Shown: positions 1 through 9,329, numbered from the stretch's first letter. The stretch is DNA of 64,000 bases from Clostridium brassicae (GCF_026738875.1 NZ_JAPQFJ010000007.1:1-64000); one strand, 5' to 3'. Notes: generated by a model not told the origin, from the letters alone. Made by a program: numbers and translations.

Positions 1-88
1 CCTCCTTTGATTTTAGATTGGCTGACGAAACCATATCTATTCTATCAAAGCGAGGTATTTTTTTTCAACGCTTAAGCTTTTCTGAACA

Positions 89-112
89 CACCTGCATAGC
101 AGGTGGTTTTAT
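89..112 (+). terminator. Hairpin terminator of a gene lying left of the window
   Basis: A 7-bp stem (cacctgc / gcaggtg, 3-nt loop) is followed by gttttattt on the plus strand. No plus-strand gene precedes it inside the window, so it would serve a gene beyond the left edge. The T-run is short. Confidence 0.45.
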
Positions 113-119
113 TTATAGA

Positions 120-162
120 CAAAAAAACTTTATCAAAAAATTGTTAATTTTTTTGATAAAGT
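120..162 (-). terminator. glyA rho-independent terminator
   Basis: An inverted repeat with 14-bp arms (actttatcaaaaaa and its complement) around a short loop is followed on the minus strand by seven Ts. It lies about 100 nt after the glyA stop codon. Confidence 0.7.
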
Positions 163-259
163 TCTAAAGTTATTATTTAAAGATATTTGATGTAACTGCA
201 TAATTTTACAATTATGCAAGTTTCCAATTTATTAAAATACATCTTCCTCTTTAAATTAG

Positions 260-1495
260 TTATTTATAAATAGGATGTCTACTGCATATTTTATTAACTT
301 TTTCTTTAGCTTCAGTCAGATCCTTATCTCTATTTTCAATTACATAGTTTATAAGATAAGCTATCTCTTTCATTTCCTCCTCTTTAAATCCTCTTGTTGT
401 AACAGCAGGAGTACCTATTCTTATGCCACTTGTGACAAATGGACTTCTTGTTTCAAAAGGAATAGTATTTTTATTTACTGTTATTCCTATACTATCCAAA
501 AGAGCTTCTGCTTCTTTTCCTGTAATATCTTTATTAGTTAAATCAATTAGGATTAAATGATTATCTGTTCCTCCTGAAACTAATTTAAAATCATATTTTT
601 TAAGTTCTTCTTCAAGAACTTTAGCATTTTTTACAACTTGGTGTATATAGTCCTTATAATCCTCCTTTAAGGCCTCAGCAAAACAAACTGCTTTAGCAGC
701 TATAACATGTAGTAAAGGTCCTCCTTGTATTCCAGGGAAAATGGCTTTATCCACTGCTTTTGCATATTTTTCTTTACATAATATAGCTCCACCTCTAGGT
801 CCTCTTAAAGTTTTATGAGTAGTAGTTGTAACAAAATCTGCATATGGTACTGGTGATGGATGAAGACCTACAGCTATTAAACCTGCTATATGAGCCATAT
901 CTACCATGAAGTAAGCACCTATTTCATCACAAATAGACTTTATAGCTTCAAAGTCTATTATTCTTGAATAAGCACTTGCACCAGCTACTATCATTTTTGG
1001 TTTATTCTCTATAGCAATTTTTCTAAGTTCATTATAATCTATTTTTTCAGTATCTTTATTTACACCATAAGAAATAAAGTTAAACAATTGTCCTGAAAAA
1101 TTAACTGGACTTCCATGAGTTAAATGACCTCCGTGAGTTAAGTCCATACCTAATATGGTATCTCCTGGTTTTAATACTGATAAATATACAGCCATATTAG
1201 CTTGTGAACCTGAATGTGGTTGAACATTTGCATGTTCCGCTTTAAATAGCTTTTTCATTCTTTCTCTAGCTAACTCTTCTGCTTTATCTACTATGTAACA
1301 TCCACCATAATATCTTTTACCTGGATATCCTTCAGCATATTTGTTTGTAAGTTGAGATCCCATTGCCTCAATTACTGCTTTGCTTACAAAATTTTCTGAA
1401 GCTATAAGTTCTATATTGTCATTTTGTCTTCCTGTTTCATCCTGTATAACCTCATAAATTTCTTTGTCTATAATCTTTAAATTATCAAAATTCAA
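260..1495 (-). CDS. glyA: Serine hydroxymethyltransferase
   Basis: PLP enzyme that interconverts serine plus tetrahydrofolate with glycine plus 5,10-methylene-tetrahydrofolate in the cytoplasm, supplying one-carbon units. The 411-residue length is typical. The PLP lysine is K228 in the [14 protein letters not shown] motif, and HSGSQAN (94-100) and the VDMAHIAGL segment (198-206) are family signatures. The start is TTG, chosen because AAGGAGGGG ends about 7 nt before it and no nearby ATG fits. A strong promoter lies just upstream and a terminator downstream, so the gene is probably monocistronic. It is divergent from the thrE pair. Confidence 0.97.
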   Translation of the reverse strand: MNFDNLKIIDKEIYEVIQDETGRQNDNIELIASENFVSKAVIEAMGSQLTNKYAEGYPGKRYYGGCYIVDKAEELARERMKKLFKAEHANVQPHSGSQANMAVYLSVLKPGDTILGMDLTHGGHLTHGSPVNFSGQLFNFISYGVNKDTEKIDYNELRKIAIENKPKMIVAGASAYSRIIDFEAIKSICDEIGAYFMVDMAHIAGLIAVGLHPSPVPYADFVTTTTHKTLRGPRGGAILCKEKYAKAVDKAIFPGIQGGPLLHVIAAKAVCFAEALKEDYKDYIHQVVKNAKVLEEELKKYDFKLVSGGTDNHLILIDLTNKDITGKEAEALLDSIGITVNKNTIPFETRSPFVTSGIRIGTPAVTTRGFKEEEMKEIAYLINYVIENRDKDLTEAKEKVNKICSRHPIYK

Positions 1496-1526
1496 ATTTA
1501 GCCCCTCCTTAAAATATGTTTACTAA

Positions 1527-1555
1527 ATTATAAGTTTTTTTCTTTAAATTATCAA
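1527..1555 (-). promoter_or_regulatory. Sigma-A type promoter of glyA
   Basis: On the minus strand TTGATA (1550-1555) and TATAAT (1527-1532) are separated by exactly 17 bp. Transcription would start near 1520, giving a short leader with the glyA ribosome binding site at 1501-1510. A dispersed repeat begins immediately upstream of the -35 box. Confidence 0.75.
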
Positions 1556-1690
1556 CCCTAACTTCTTAGGTACTAGGTGAATTTTAGATTTCATAAAAGT
1601 TTTTGCCAAATACCCTAGTCTTTCTTCTTTTTAGTAACTAATCTTTACTTTCTAAATGCCTTATTTAAAACTTCCATAGCTCTTTTAACA
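1556..1690. repeat. Dispersed repeat, family 2, copy 1
   Basis: This stretch resembles 29950-30090: both read tag-rich start, attttag, then ttt...ccctagtctttcttctttttа-like sequence and a ctta tttaaaactt block. It fills the glyA-thrE divergent gap beside the glyA -35 box. The right end of copy 2 is not recognisable here, so this copy is probably truncated. Confidence 0.5.
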
Positions 1691-1850
1691 ATTAAAACCA
1701 GCAATTGTTTTTTAATGACCAATCATTATAATTTAGAGATTAATAGCATAAAATTAAATACATATTTATAAAGTTATTATGTTATAATTACCTTATAAAA
1801 CATTAAACATTACTTAGTAAAAATATTACTTATCAGAAAGGGTCTTCAGC

Positions 1851-2627
1851 ATGAATAGAAGCTACAAATTACTTCATATTGCTATTAAAGCTGGGGAAAT
1901 AATACTCCAAAGTGGTGGTGAAGCTTATAGAGTAGAAGAAACCATGAGAAGAATTTGCTATTCCTTTAATATGAATCAAGCTGACTGTTTTGTGACTCCT
2001 ACAGGAATTATGCTCTCTATTATAGATAAAAACGGGGAAACTTATTCTGTTGTAAAAAGAATAAGTACTAGAACTGTAAACTTAGAGAAAATTTCCATGG
2101 TAAACGATTTATCAAGATCTATACTTCCTAAAAAATTAACTTTAGACGAAGTAAATGATAAACTTAACCAAATTAGTAATATGAAAGGATTTAGTTCTAG
2201 AGTATTAGTTATCGCAGCTTCTTTTGTAGCTGGTTTTTTCACTTTGCTTTTTGGAGGAAATATTAAAGACTTCTTTGTCTCTTTAGTGATAGGCTTAATT
2301 ATAAAAATCACATTTACGTTTTTAAATAAGATACAAATAAACGAGTTTTTTATAAATTCCTTATGTGGTGCTATAGCATCTTTTATAGCTATACTTAGTA
2401 TTAAACTTAATATAGGTCATGATGCTGATAAAATAATAATAGGTTCTATAATGATTTTAGTTCCAGGTCTTTTAATTACTAATGCTATAAGGGATACTAT
2501 ATCTGGAGATTTAGTTTCTGGAATATCTAGAGCCGTAGAAGCATTTTTTATAGCTATAGCAATAGCTGTAGGCTCAGGATTAGTAATAAAGATATGGTCA
2601 CTAGTATCTGGAGGTATAATTATATGA
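1851..2627 (+). CDS. Threonine/serine exporter, larger subunit (ThrE domain)
   Basis: Inner-membrane exporter component of the ThrE family (the DUF1212 half). The 258 residues comprise a soluble N-terminal part with the conserved GGEAYRVEETM segment (about residues 22-32), then roughly five hydrophobic segments from residue 115 to the end. AAAGGG lies upstream of the ATG. The TGA overlaps the ATG of the next gene (ATGA), so the two halves, often fused elsewhere, are translationally coupled. The substrate is inferred from the family. Divergent from glyA, which makes or consumes serine and glycine. Confidence 0.85.
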   Translation: MNRSYKLLHIAIKAGEIILQSGGEAYRVEETMRRICYSFNMNQADCFVTPTGIMLSIIDKNGETYSVVKRISTRTVNLEKISMVNDLSRSILPKKLTLDEVNDKLNQISNMKGFSSRVLVIAASFVAGFFTLLFGGNIKDFFVSLVIGLIIKITFTFLNKIQINEFFINSLCGAIASFIAILSIKLNIGHDADKIIIGSIMILVPGLLITNAIRDTISGDLVSGISRAVEAFFIAIAIAVGSGLVIKIWSLVSGGIII

Positions 2628-3070
2628 TTGATAACCTTCTTTTAAATTGTTTATATGCCTTTATGGCTACATTGTGTTTCGCCATCCTATTTAATATAAG
2701 AGGTAAAAATATTTTTTTCACTTCTTTAGGAGGGGCCATTGGATGGTTTGTTTACATATTTGCTCTTCAGCATTCGGCTTCAAAAATTTTTGCAATATTT
2801 TTAGGTTCAATAGCTTTAAGTATATATTCTGAAATAGCTGCTAGAGTATTAAAAGCCCCCGTAACAATTTTTTTAATCTGTGCTATTATACCTTTAGTAC
2901 CTGGAGCCGGAATGTATTATACTATGCTAGAATCCACAAAAGGAAACATCGACACATCTCTTGGCATAGGCTTAGAAACCCTTAGTCTAGCTGTAACCAT
3001 AGCCGTAGCTACCATTCTTGTAGCTTCAATTACCAAGGTAATAATGTCTATAAAAAAGATGAAAAAATAA
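2624..3070 (+). CDS. Threonine/serine exporter, smaller subunit (ThrE_2 domain)
   Basis: A 148-residue hydrophobic protein with about five membrane segments, matching the C-terminal half of ThrE exporters (the DUF3815 half). The reading frame opens earlier at 2594, but the ATG at 2624 is preferred: GGAGG at 2610-2614 sits 9 nt before it and the ATG overlaps the preceding stop. Expected to form the transport unit together with the upstream protein. Downstream lies a CTAG-rich repeat region before the convergent csoR-family gene. Confidence 0.85.
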   Translation: MIDNLLLNCLYAFMATLCFAILFNIRGKNIFFTSLGGAIGWFVYIFALQHSASKIFAIFLGSIALSIYSEIAARVLKAPVTIFLICAIIPLVPGAGMYYTMLESTKGNIDTSLGIGLETLSLAVTIAVATILVASITKVIMSIKKMKK

Positions 3071-3222
3071 ACATGTGCTAGATGCTAAATAATTTATCTA
3101 AAAACTTTTGTGATTATTAGCAATTAATAACTAGCAACTAGCACTTTTATTCTAAAGACCTATCAAGACACCCTCTCCTAGTATCTTTAACCTAGTAGCT
3201 AGTTACCAGTAACTAACATTGT
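3071..3222. repeat. CTAG-rich intergenic repeat region, family 3, copy 1
   Basis: Sequence between the convergent thrE and csoR-family genes. It holds an inverted repeat (gtgctag near 3074 against ctagcac near 3140) and a block tcctagtatctttaacctag that recurs almost unchanged near 51039-51059. No coding potential is seen. It ends a few bases from the stop codon of the csoR-family gene. Confidence 0.5.
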
Positions 3223-3223
3223 T

Positions 3224-3493
3224 CTATTTCATAAACATGGTCAAAGTAGATATTAGTTCCTCTATCTTTTCAATATTTTTGTCATCCCCTTCTTGTACCA
3301 TACAATTTTCTGCATAGTTTTGAAGTATAAGAGCTCCAACTTTGTTCATGGCTGCTCTTACAGCTGCAACTTGTATTAATATATCTCTACAACAGGCTTC
3401 GCTATCCATCATTTTTTCTATTCCTTTTATTTGTCCCTCAATACGTCTTAATCTAACTTGTATGTTTTTCTTTTTATCCTTCTTCTTTTCCAT
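3224..3493 (-). CDS. CsoR/RcnR-family metal- or sulfur-responsive repressor
   Basis: An 89-residue all-helical DNA-binding repressor of the CsoR/RcnR/CstR/FrmR family. The signature RLRRIEGQIKGIEKMM is at residues 14-29. Ligand positions align with C36-H61-C65 of M. tuberculosis CsoR as C35, Y60 and C64, so the central His is a Tyr. Copper sensing is therefore doubtful; a persulfide (CstR-like) or other thiol-based signal is an alternative, which is inference. GGAGAAAG precedes the ATG. No copper or sulfur gene is adjacent, so the regulon beyond likely self-control is unknown. Confidence 0.85.
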   Translation of the reverse strand: MEKKKDKKKNIQVRLRRIEGQIKGIEKMMDSEACCRDILIQVAAVRAAMNKVGALILQNYAENCMVQEGDDKNIEKIEELISTLTMFMK

Positions 3494-3521
3494 ATATCTT
3501 TCTCCTACATTAAAATAATAA

Positions 3522-3550
3522 ATTATATACGTATACCCGGTATTATTTTA
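3522..3550 (-). promoter_or_regulatory. Candidate promoter and operator of the csoR-family gene
   Basis: On the minus strand TATAAT (3522-3527) lies about 30 bp before the start codon. A dyad atacccggtat (3533-3543) fills the spacer toward a poor -35. CsoR-family operators are GC-cored dyads flanked by AT, so autoregulation is plausible. The -35 match is weak and the dyad is short. Confidence 0.4.
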
Positions 3551-3576
3551 GTATATCACCAATTTATCTTTTTATC

Positions 3577-3651
3577 AAAAAAATCCCTACCAAACCATGA
3601 AATAAACAACATTTTTATTAAATATGCTTATTTCATTAATTAAGTAGGAAT
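3577..3651 (-). terminator. Probable terminator of the hemZ-hisS-aspS transcript
   Basis: On the minus strand an outer stem (attcctac 3644-3651 with gtagggat 3583-3590) encloses an inner stem (3597-3605 with 3628-3636) and is followed by a run of Ts (aaaaaaa at 3577-3583 on the plus strand). It lies downstream of the repeats that follow aspS. Confidence 0.5.
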
Positions 3652-3740
3652 CTGATATTTATATCTTTGCGTTTTTTAACTTTGTTACTCTACTTTCTTA
3701 TATTACATAAGTTCAATAATTTATTAAAATATATAAATAG

Positions 3741-3899
3741 GATTCTTAGGAGTTTTACTCCTTAGAGGTCGTTATCCAGGGTCGTGTCATTCTTTATTCC
3801 TACTTTTTAAAAAAGCAGAGAGTCCAAATCTTCGATTTGGTGCGAATCGCTTTCACAGAGTGCGATGGGAATATTAGAACGACTAGACATCGGATAAAC
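3741..3899 (-). repeat. Structured repeat family 1, unit A1, with enlarged loop
   Basis: Read on the minus strand the unit starts TTTATCCGATGTCTAGTCGTT and ends with an inverted partner of that start (ctGGATAACGacc) plus a small hairpin around aggagtaaaactcc. The central loop carries about 50 extra bases, including ccaaatc/gatttgg and other short stems. It is the longest copy in the window. It lies in the 3' region of aspS. Confidence 0.85.
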
Positions 3900-3900
3900 A

Positions 3901-4007
3901 GAATTCTTAGGAATTTTACTCCTTAGAAGTCGTTATCCAGGGTCGTGTCATTCTTTATTCCTACTTAAAGAAGATGGGAATATTAGAACGACTAGACATC
4001 GGATAAA
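3901..4007 (-). repeat. Structured repeat family 1, unit A2
   Basis: Second tandem unit, about 107 bp, without the loop insertion of A1. Its TTTATCC end touches the TAA of aspS, so the repeat begins immediately after the coding sequence. The distal stem arms are attcc/ggaat, whereas other copies have different but still complementary arms. Confidence 0.85.
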
Positions 4008-5795
4008 TTATTTATTATCTGTAACTGATTTTTTTATTCCTAATTCTTCTAATTGATTTTCATCAACTACATTTGGTGCTTCCGTCAAAGGACAGAAAGC
4101 ATTTTGATTCTTAGGAAAAGCTATAACATCTTTGATGTTTTCTGTTCCAGCAAGGAACATAGTCATTCTATCAAATCCATAAGCTAATCCGCCATGTGGT
4201 GGTGGACCAAATTTAAAAGCATCTAATAAGAATCCGAATCTCTCCCAAGCAGTTTCTTTAGTAAATCCAAGAACCTTAAACATTTTTGCTTGAAGTTTAG
4301 TATCGTGGATTCTTATACTTCCTCCACCTAATTCTTCTCCATTTAAAACTATATCATATGCTTTTGCTCTTACTCTACCTGGATCGCTTTCAAGGTACTC
4401 TATATCTTCATCTTTAGGCATTGTAAATGGATGATGCTCTGCTTGATATCTGTCTTCTTCTTCATTATAAGCTAATAGTGGGAAATCTGTAATCCAAACA
4501 AACTTATATTCCTTATTATCTTTTAATAATTCTAGTTTGCTTGCCATTTGAAGTCTTAATGCACCAAGAGCTTGAAGTACAACACTGTCTTTATCCGCAA
4601 CAATTAAAATTAAATCTCCTTGTTTTGCATCTACCTTATCTAAAATAGATTTTATTTCTTCTTCACTTAAGAATTTTGATATAGGAGATTTTATTTCATC
4701 TGCTTTATATGCCATCCATGCAAGACCTTTTGCTTTATATGTCTTTACAAATTCACCAAGTTTATCAATTTGCTTTCTTCCCATATCTGCACAGGTTGGT
4801 GCTTTTATTGCTCTAACACTTCCCCCATTTTCTATAGCATCTTTAAATACTTTAAATTCACAATTTTTAACTACATCAGTAAGATCATTAATTTCCATTC
4901 CAAATCTCAAATCTGGCTTATCACTTCCGTACTTATCCATAGCTTCTTTGTATGGCATTCTTTGTATAGGAAGCTGTACATCTATATCTCCAACTTCTTT
5001 AAAGATTCTCTTTATTAATCTTTCATTTACTTCAATTACATCTTCCATGTCTACGAAAGAAAGTTCCATATCTATTTGAGTAAATTCAGGTTGTCTATTA
5101 GCTCTCAAATCTTCATCTCTAAAACATTTAGCTATTTGGAAATACTTATCAAAACCTGACACCATTAATAATTGTTTAAATAATTGTGGTGATTGAGGTA
5201 ATGCATAAAACATTCCTGGGTAATTTCTACTTGGAACAAGATAATCTCTGGCTCCTTCTGGAGTACTCTTAGTCATTATAGGAGTTTCTATTTCTAAAAA
5301 TCCATTTTCATCTAAGAAATCTCTTACTACTTTAGCTATTTTATGTCTTATTTTAAATATTTTTTGCATATCCGGTCTTCTAAGATCTAGATATCTATAT
5401 TTTAATCTTACCATTTCATCAGTATCTAAATCTTCTTTTATGTATATAGGTGGAGTTTCAGATTCTGATAGTATCTTGATACTTTGTCCTTTTAACTCAA
5501 CCATTCCTGTTGGTAAAGTTTCATTAGGAGACTGTCTTTTTACAAGTTCACCTTCTACAGCTATACAGTACTCACTTTTAACTAAATCTGCTTTTTCAAA
5601 AGCTTCTTTATTTATTTCTTCTCCAAATACAACTTGAAGAATTCCATCTCTATCTCTAAGATCTATAAAAACTAATCCTCCAAGATTTCTTTTTCTTTGA
5701 ACCCATCCCATAACTACATGCTTCTCACCCACATTTGTTTCTCTTAAAAGTCCACACATGGATGTTCTCTTAAGTCCATTTAATGATTCTGCCAT
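4008..5795 (-). CDS. aspS: Aspartyl-tRNA synthetase
   Basis: Class II synthetase that charges tRNA-Asp (or tRNA-Asp and tRNA-Asn if non-discriminating) in the cytoplasm. The 595-residue length and order fit the bacterial type: N-terminal OB-fold anticodon domain (about 1-110), catalytic core with motif 2 near residues 225-246 (CFRDEDLRANRQPEF), the bacterial GAD insertion, and motif 3 GGLAYGFDRMTMF near the C-terminus. AGGAGG precedes the ATG. It follows hisS by about 15 nt, the common Firmicute hisS-aspS pairing. The stop codon abuts the repeat block. Confidence 0.97.
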   Translation of the reverse strand: MAESLNGLKRTSMCGLLRETNVGEKHVVMGWVQRKRNLGGLVFIDLRDRDGILQVVFGEEINKEAFEKADLVKSEYCIAVEGELVKRQSPNETLPTGMVELKGQSIKILSESETPPIYIKEDLDTDEMVRLKYRYLDLRRPDMQKIFKIRHKIAKVVRDFLDENGFLEIETPIMTKSTPEGARDYLVPSRNYPGMFYALPQSPQLFKQLLMVSGFDKYFQIAKCFRDEDLRANRQPEFTQIDMELSFVDMEDVIEVNERLIKRIFKEVGDIDVQLPIQRMPYKEAMDKYGSDKPDLRFGMEINDLTDVVKNCEFKVFKDAIENGGSVRAIKAPTCADMGRKQIDKLGEFVKTYKAKGLAWMAYKADEIKSPISKFLSEEEIKSILDKVDAKQGDLILIVADKDSVVLQALGALRLQMASKLELLKDNKEYKFVWITDFPLLAYNEEEDRYQAEHHPFTMPKDEDIEYLESDPGRVRAKAYDIVLNGEELGGGSIRIHDTKLQAKMFKVLGFTKETAWERFGFLLDAFKFGPPPHGGLAYGFDRMTMFLAGTENIKDVIAFPKNQNAFCPLTEAPNVVDENQLEELGIKKSVTDNK

Positions 5796-5810
5796 GTTAA
5801 TCCTCCTCTA

Positions 5811-7064
5811 CTATTTTCCATTTACTATTGTAACTATTGTATCTAAATCCTTCAAGTTTATATCAAACTGCTCTCCGTCTTCCATTCTCTTTAGTTTAGC
5901 TTTTCCTTCATCTAACTCATTTTCTCCCAAGATGATGGTAAATGCCGCTTGTATCTTGTTAGCATATTTCATTTGAGCTTTAACGGATTTATCCATATGA
6001 TCGCATTCACACTTTAATTTCTTATCTCGTAAAATATTTACTAATTTTAAACTTTCAATCTTTCCTCTTTCACCCATAGATCCAATATATAAATCTACAT
6101 GATTTGGTTTAGGTATTTGTATATTATTTTCTTCTAGAGTAAGAAGTAGCCTTTCTATTCCCATTCCAAAGCCTACCGCAGGAGTATCTTTTCCTCCAAT
6201 TTCACTTATTAAGCCATTATACCTTCCACCACCACACACTGTTATATTATCATTTATTATTTCGAAAACTGTTCTAGTGTAATAATCCAATCCCCTTACA
6301 ATATAAGGGTCAACTTTGTACTTTATATCTAAAGCACCTAAATAATTCTTTAATTTTTCAAAGTGATCTTTACACTCTTCACAAACATAATCTAAAATGA
6401 TAGGCGCTTCTTTAGCTATGCTTTTACATTCCTTAACTTTGCAATCAAGTATCCTCATAGGATTTCTCTCAAATCTACTTTTACATGTATCACAAAGTTC
6501 ATCATATCTAGATTTAAAATATGCCTTTAGTGCATCATTATACCTACTTCTGCATTCTGGACATCCTATATTATTTATATTTAATTCTAAATTATGTACT
6601 CCGAACTCTTTAAAAGCCTTCATTGCAAGACTTATAATCTCCGCATCCATAGAAGCCTCTTTTGAACCAAAAACTTCTACTCCAAATTGATGATGTTGTC
6701 TCAATCTTCCTTTTTGAACATTTTCATATCTAAAAACCGGAGTAAAATAATACATCTTAGTTGGTTGTGCTTCATTAAATAAACTATTTTCTATAAATGC
6801 TCTAGCTGCTGGAGCCGTTCCTTCTGCTTTTAAAGTTACACTTCTATCCCCTTTATCTTTAAAAGTGTACATTTCCTTTTGCACAACATCCGTAGTCTCT
6901 CCTACTCCTCTTTCAAATAATTCTGTATGTTCAAATATTGGTGTTCTAATTTCTCTACAAGCATAAACAGCAGCTATATTTCTTAATTTTTCTTCTATGT
7001 ATTGCCATTTATAAGAATCTGCAGGAAGTAAATCCTTGGTTCCCTTTGGGGCTTGAATTGCCAT
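5811..7064 (-). CDS. hisS: Histidyl-tRNA synthetase
   Basis: Class II synthetase charging tRNA-His. Visible signatures are the N-terminal [10 protein letters not shown], the [12 protein letters not shown] histidine-binding segment, GGGRYNGLI and a C-terminal anticodon-binding domain; about 417 residues is usual. The frame can also open with TTG at 7067 directly before this ATG. AGGAG lies 8 nt before the TTG and 11 nt before the ATG, so either could be used; ATG is preferred as the stronger codon. Cotranscribed with aspS. The gap to hemZ is under 50 nt, too short for a full T-box leader. Confidence 0.95.
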   Translation of the reverse strand: MAIQAPKGTKDLLPADSYKWQYIEEKLRNIAAVYACREIRTPIFEHTELFERGVGETTDVVQKEMYTFKDKGDRSVTLKAEGTAPAARAFIENSLFNEAQPTKMYYFTPVFRYENVQKGRLRQHHQFGVEVFGSKEASMDAEIISLAMKAFKEFGVHNLELNINNIGCPECRSRYNDALKAYFKSRYDELCDTCKSRFERNPMRILDCKVKECKSIAKEAPIILDYVCEECKDHFEKLKNYLGALDIKYKVDPYIVRGLDYYTRTVFEIINDNITVCGGGRYNGLISEIGGKDTPAVGFGMGIERLLLTLEENNIQIPKPNHVDLYIGSMGERGKIESLKLVNILRDKKLKCECDHMDKSVKAQMKYANKIQAAFTIILGENELDEGKAKLKRMEDGEQFDINLKDLDTIVTIVNGK

Positions 7065-7090
7065 CAAATATCACACTCCTTCAAAATTAT

Positions 7091-7110
7091 AGTGCCAAAT
7101 TATTGGCACT
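7091..7110 (-). terminator. Hairpin between hemZ and hisS
   Basis: A perfect 8-bp stem (agtgccaa / ttggcact) with a 4-nt loop lies a few bases after the hemZ stop and before the hisS ribosome binding site. The following minus-strand sequence ATAATTTTG is only weakly T-rich. It may be a leaky terminator or an mRNA processing hairpin rather than an efficient stop. Confidence 0.4.
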
Positions 7111-7113
7111 TTA

Positions 7114-8535
7114 CTAATATAGCTTTCCTAGCAACTCTAATTTTTTATGAATTTTTTCATCTATTCTATGCATATATTCTCTTACATCTTTTATATTTGG
7201 AAATCTTTCTAGTCTATTTTCATCTAGGAAAATCACTTTTGTAACAGCATCTGCTCCAATACCTATAATAGTCTGTTTTTCTTCAATCATCTCAATATTG
7301 TATATTCCTTCTTTAGCTTTTGTAGCATATCCTACATTCTCCATATTGCCCAGCATATTTTTTTGTCTATACATGTAATACGGTTTCATATTAAGATTTT
7401 GCGCCAGCTTAACTGTTTCTTCATACATTTCATTTAACTCATCTTGCTCTTTTATATTAATTTCTTTATTAACTATCTTCTCATGAAGTCTAGAAGCTCT
7501 TTTGACAGACATTCCATGAACCGTAACGCTGTCTGGATTAAGTTTTAATATTTCAGAACAAGTATTTTTAATATGAGAAAGTCCTTCACTTGGAAGTCCA
7601 ACAATTATATCCATATTTATATTATCAAAGCCACATTTTCTTGCCATATTAAACTTATCTATTACATCTTGTGCACTATGGTTTCTACCTATTTCCTTTA
7701 AAGTTTCATTATTCATAGTTTGAGGATTTATACTTATTCTATTAACCTCATATTTTCTCATAATTTTAAGCTTATTTTCATTAATACTATCTGGTCTTCC
7801 ACACTCAACATTAAATTCCTTTACACTTCTTCCTTCTACAAAACTCTTATATATAGAAGACATAATGTATTCAAATTGTCCTTCATTTACAGAAGTAGGA
7901 GTACCTCCTCCAAAATATACACACTCTATATTTAGATTTTTATTATCTATAAATTCTCTAATTTTATATATTTCATAATCTAAGTTTTTTAAATAGTCAT
8001 CTACTATCTTTATGCAACTTTTAATAGGATTTGATGCAAAAGAACAATATAAACATCTTGTTGGGCAAAAAGGCATTCCCACATAAATGCTTATGTTATT
8101 TTGCTCTTTATTGACTCTTTCTTTTTCCATGTTTGCTATATCTACACAAAGTCTAGCTTTATCTTCCCTAACAAAAAAATCTTCTTTAAAAATTTTAATT
8201 ATTTCTTCTTCACTTTTCCCTTGTTTCATCATTTCCAAAACAATTTTTGTAGGTCTTATTCCTATTAGAATTCCCCAAGGAAGATTTTTACCTGTTTTAT
8301 TTTTAAGATATTTGAAAATTGCACCTTTTATAGCATTGCCTTTTTTTAAAGCCTTATTAAATTCAAAAATATACTCATTATTATCCTCATATATTTCTAC
8401 TTTATTATCCAATATCCTTACTTCATAATTAAAATCTTCTTCAACAAAAATAATATTTTCAAAGCCAAAAAAAAGCTTAAAAATATGATATACATCATAT
8501 CTATATTTAAAATCATTCAATTTAATTTTTAACAT
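7114..8535 (-). CDS. hemZ: HemZ-type coproporphyrinogen dehydrogenase-like radical SAM protein
   Basis: Radical SAM protein of the HemN/HemZ group, related to oxygen-independent coproporphyrinogen III oxidases. The 4Fe-4S motif CPTRCLYC is at residues 157-164, followed by YFGGGTPT and ISINPQTMN segments typical of the group. The frame opens with TTG at 8556, but the ATG at 8535 is preferred because GAGGT lies 7 nt upstream; this gives 473 residues. No other haem-synthesis gene is in the window, so the true substrate is uncertain. It probably heads the hemZ-hisS-aspS operon. Confidence 0.85.
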   Translation of the reverse strand: MLKIKLNDFKYRYDVYHIFKLFFGFENIIFVEEDFNYEVRILDNKVEIYEDNNEYIFEFNKALKKGNAIKGAIFKYLKNKTGKNLPWGILIGIRPTKIVLEMMKQGKSEEEIIKIFKEDFFVREDKARLCVDIANMEKERVNKEQNNISIYVGMPFCPTRCLYCSFASNPIKSCIKIVDDYLKNLDYEIYKIREFIDNKNLNIECVYFGGGTPTSVNEGQFEYIMSSIYKSFVEGRSVKEFNVECGRPDSINENKLKIMRKYEVNRISINPQTMNNETLKEIGRNHSAQDVIDKFNMARKCGFDNINMDIIVGLPSEGLSHIKNTCSEILKLNPDSVTVHGMSVKRASRLHEKIVNKEINIKEQDELNEMYEETVKLAQNLNMKPYYMYRQKNMLGNMENVGYATKAKEGIYNIEMIEEKQTIIGIGADAVTKVIFLDENRLERFPNIKDVREYMHRIDEKIHKKLELLGKLY

Positions 8536-8656
8536 TTTTATTACCTCATATATCAATAGAACAGAAATATAAATTCTAAAGTTCTATGTGATTTGCAATT
8601 AAAAATCCACCTTTTATATAAATATTAAAATTTTTAATATTTACTCAAATGCCAAT

Positions 8657-8697
8657 AAATCTCCATTAAGTAAAACACTATGGTATCTTGATGGATT
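8657..8697 (-). other. Imperfect hairpin between the MBL-fold gene and hemZ
   Basis: Arms aaatctccattaag and cttgatggattt can pair across a loop of about 16 nt. It may be a terminator of the upstream hydrolase gene, but no convincing T-run follows. It might also be a degenerate piece of a dispersed repeat. Confidence 0.3.
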
Positions 8698-8723
8698 TCT
8701 ACGTTATTTTAAAGCATAATCCA

Positions 8724-9329
8724 TTATAAAAATGGATTACTTCTTTTTTCATATCCAATATTGCTTTTAGGTCCATGACCAGGTAAAACTATAGTGTCTT
8801 CAGGAAGAATCATTAATTTTTCTTTTATATTTTTAATTAATGCATTATAATCTCCTCCAACAAAATCGGTTCTGCCAATTGAACCTTCGAATAAAGTATC
8901 TCCTGTAAAAACTACATTCCTTACAATAAAACACATTCCACCTGGAGTATGACCGGGTGTTTCTATACACTTAATTTCCAAACTTCCTAATGTTAAGATA
9001 TCACCCTCATTAATTTCTGTATCTTCAGAAGTTCCTTTCCAAGTCGCCCCAAAAACATCTTGACCTTCATTCATCATTTTTTTATCTTTTAAATTAATAT
9101 ATACAGGTATATTATATTTTTCCTTAACATCATTTACAGCTCCAACATGATCCATATGTCCATGAGTTAAAAGAATATACTTAGGATTAACTTCTAATTT
9201 TTCTACCTCTTTTATTAAAAGCTTAGCATCTCCGCCTGGATCTATTATAGAGGCATCTTTAGTATTTTCATCTATTAATATATAACAATTCGCAGCATAA
9301 AGTCCTAATGGAATTACTTTTATTTTCAT
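8724..9329 (-). CDS. MBL-fold metallo-hydrolase (glyoxalase II-like)
   Basis: A 201-residue metallo-beta-lactamase fold hydrolase. The metal-binding motif THGHMDH gives H56, H58, D60 and H61; further ligands are H127 (ETPGHTPGG), D144 (FTGDTLF) and H185 (LPGHGP). This layout matches the YcbL/glyoxalase II-like group, which hydrolyses thioesters or related substrates in the cytoplasm; the physiological substrate is unknown. AAAGGGTGG precedes the ATG. It follows dtd in the same orientation, separated by a short gap with a repeat remnant. Confidence 0.9.
   Translation of the reverse strand: MKIKVIPLGLYAANCYILIDENTKDASIIDPGGDAKLLIKEVEKLEVNPKYILLTHGHMDHVGAVNDVKEKYNIPVYINLKDKKMMNEGQDVFGATWKGTSEDTEINEGDILTLGSLEIKCIETPGHTPGGMCFIVRNVVFTGDTLFEGSIGRTDFVGGDYNALIKNIKEKLMILPEDTIVLPGHGPKSNIGYEKRSNPFL

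Noticed and set aside
1556-1850. Riboswitch for glyA
   Set aside because: A good promoter lies only about 32 bp before the start codon, so the upstream sequence is not in the leader; it matches a dispersed repeat instead.
3458-3643. 61-residue plus-strand frame over the csoR promoter region
   Set aside because: Low-complexity hydrophobic translation over a promoter and terminator, without a ribosome binding site.
7065-7113. T-box leader upstream of hisS-aspS
   Set aside because: The gap between hemZ and hisS is under 50 nt and lacks the T-box antiterminator sequence.
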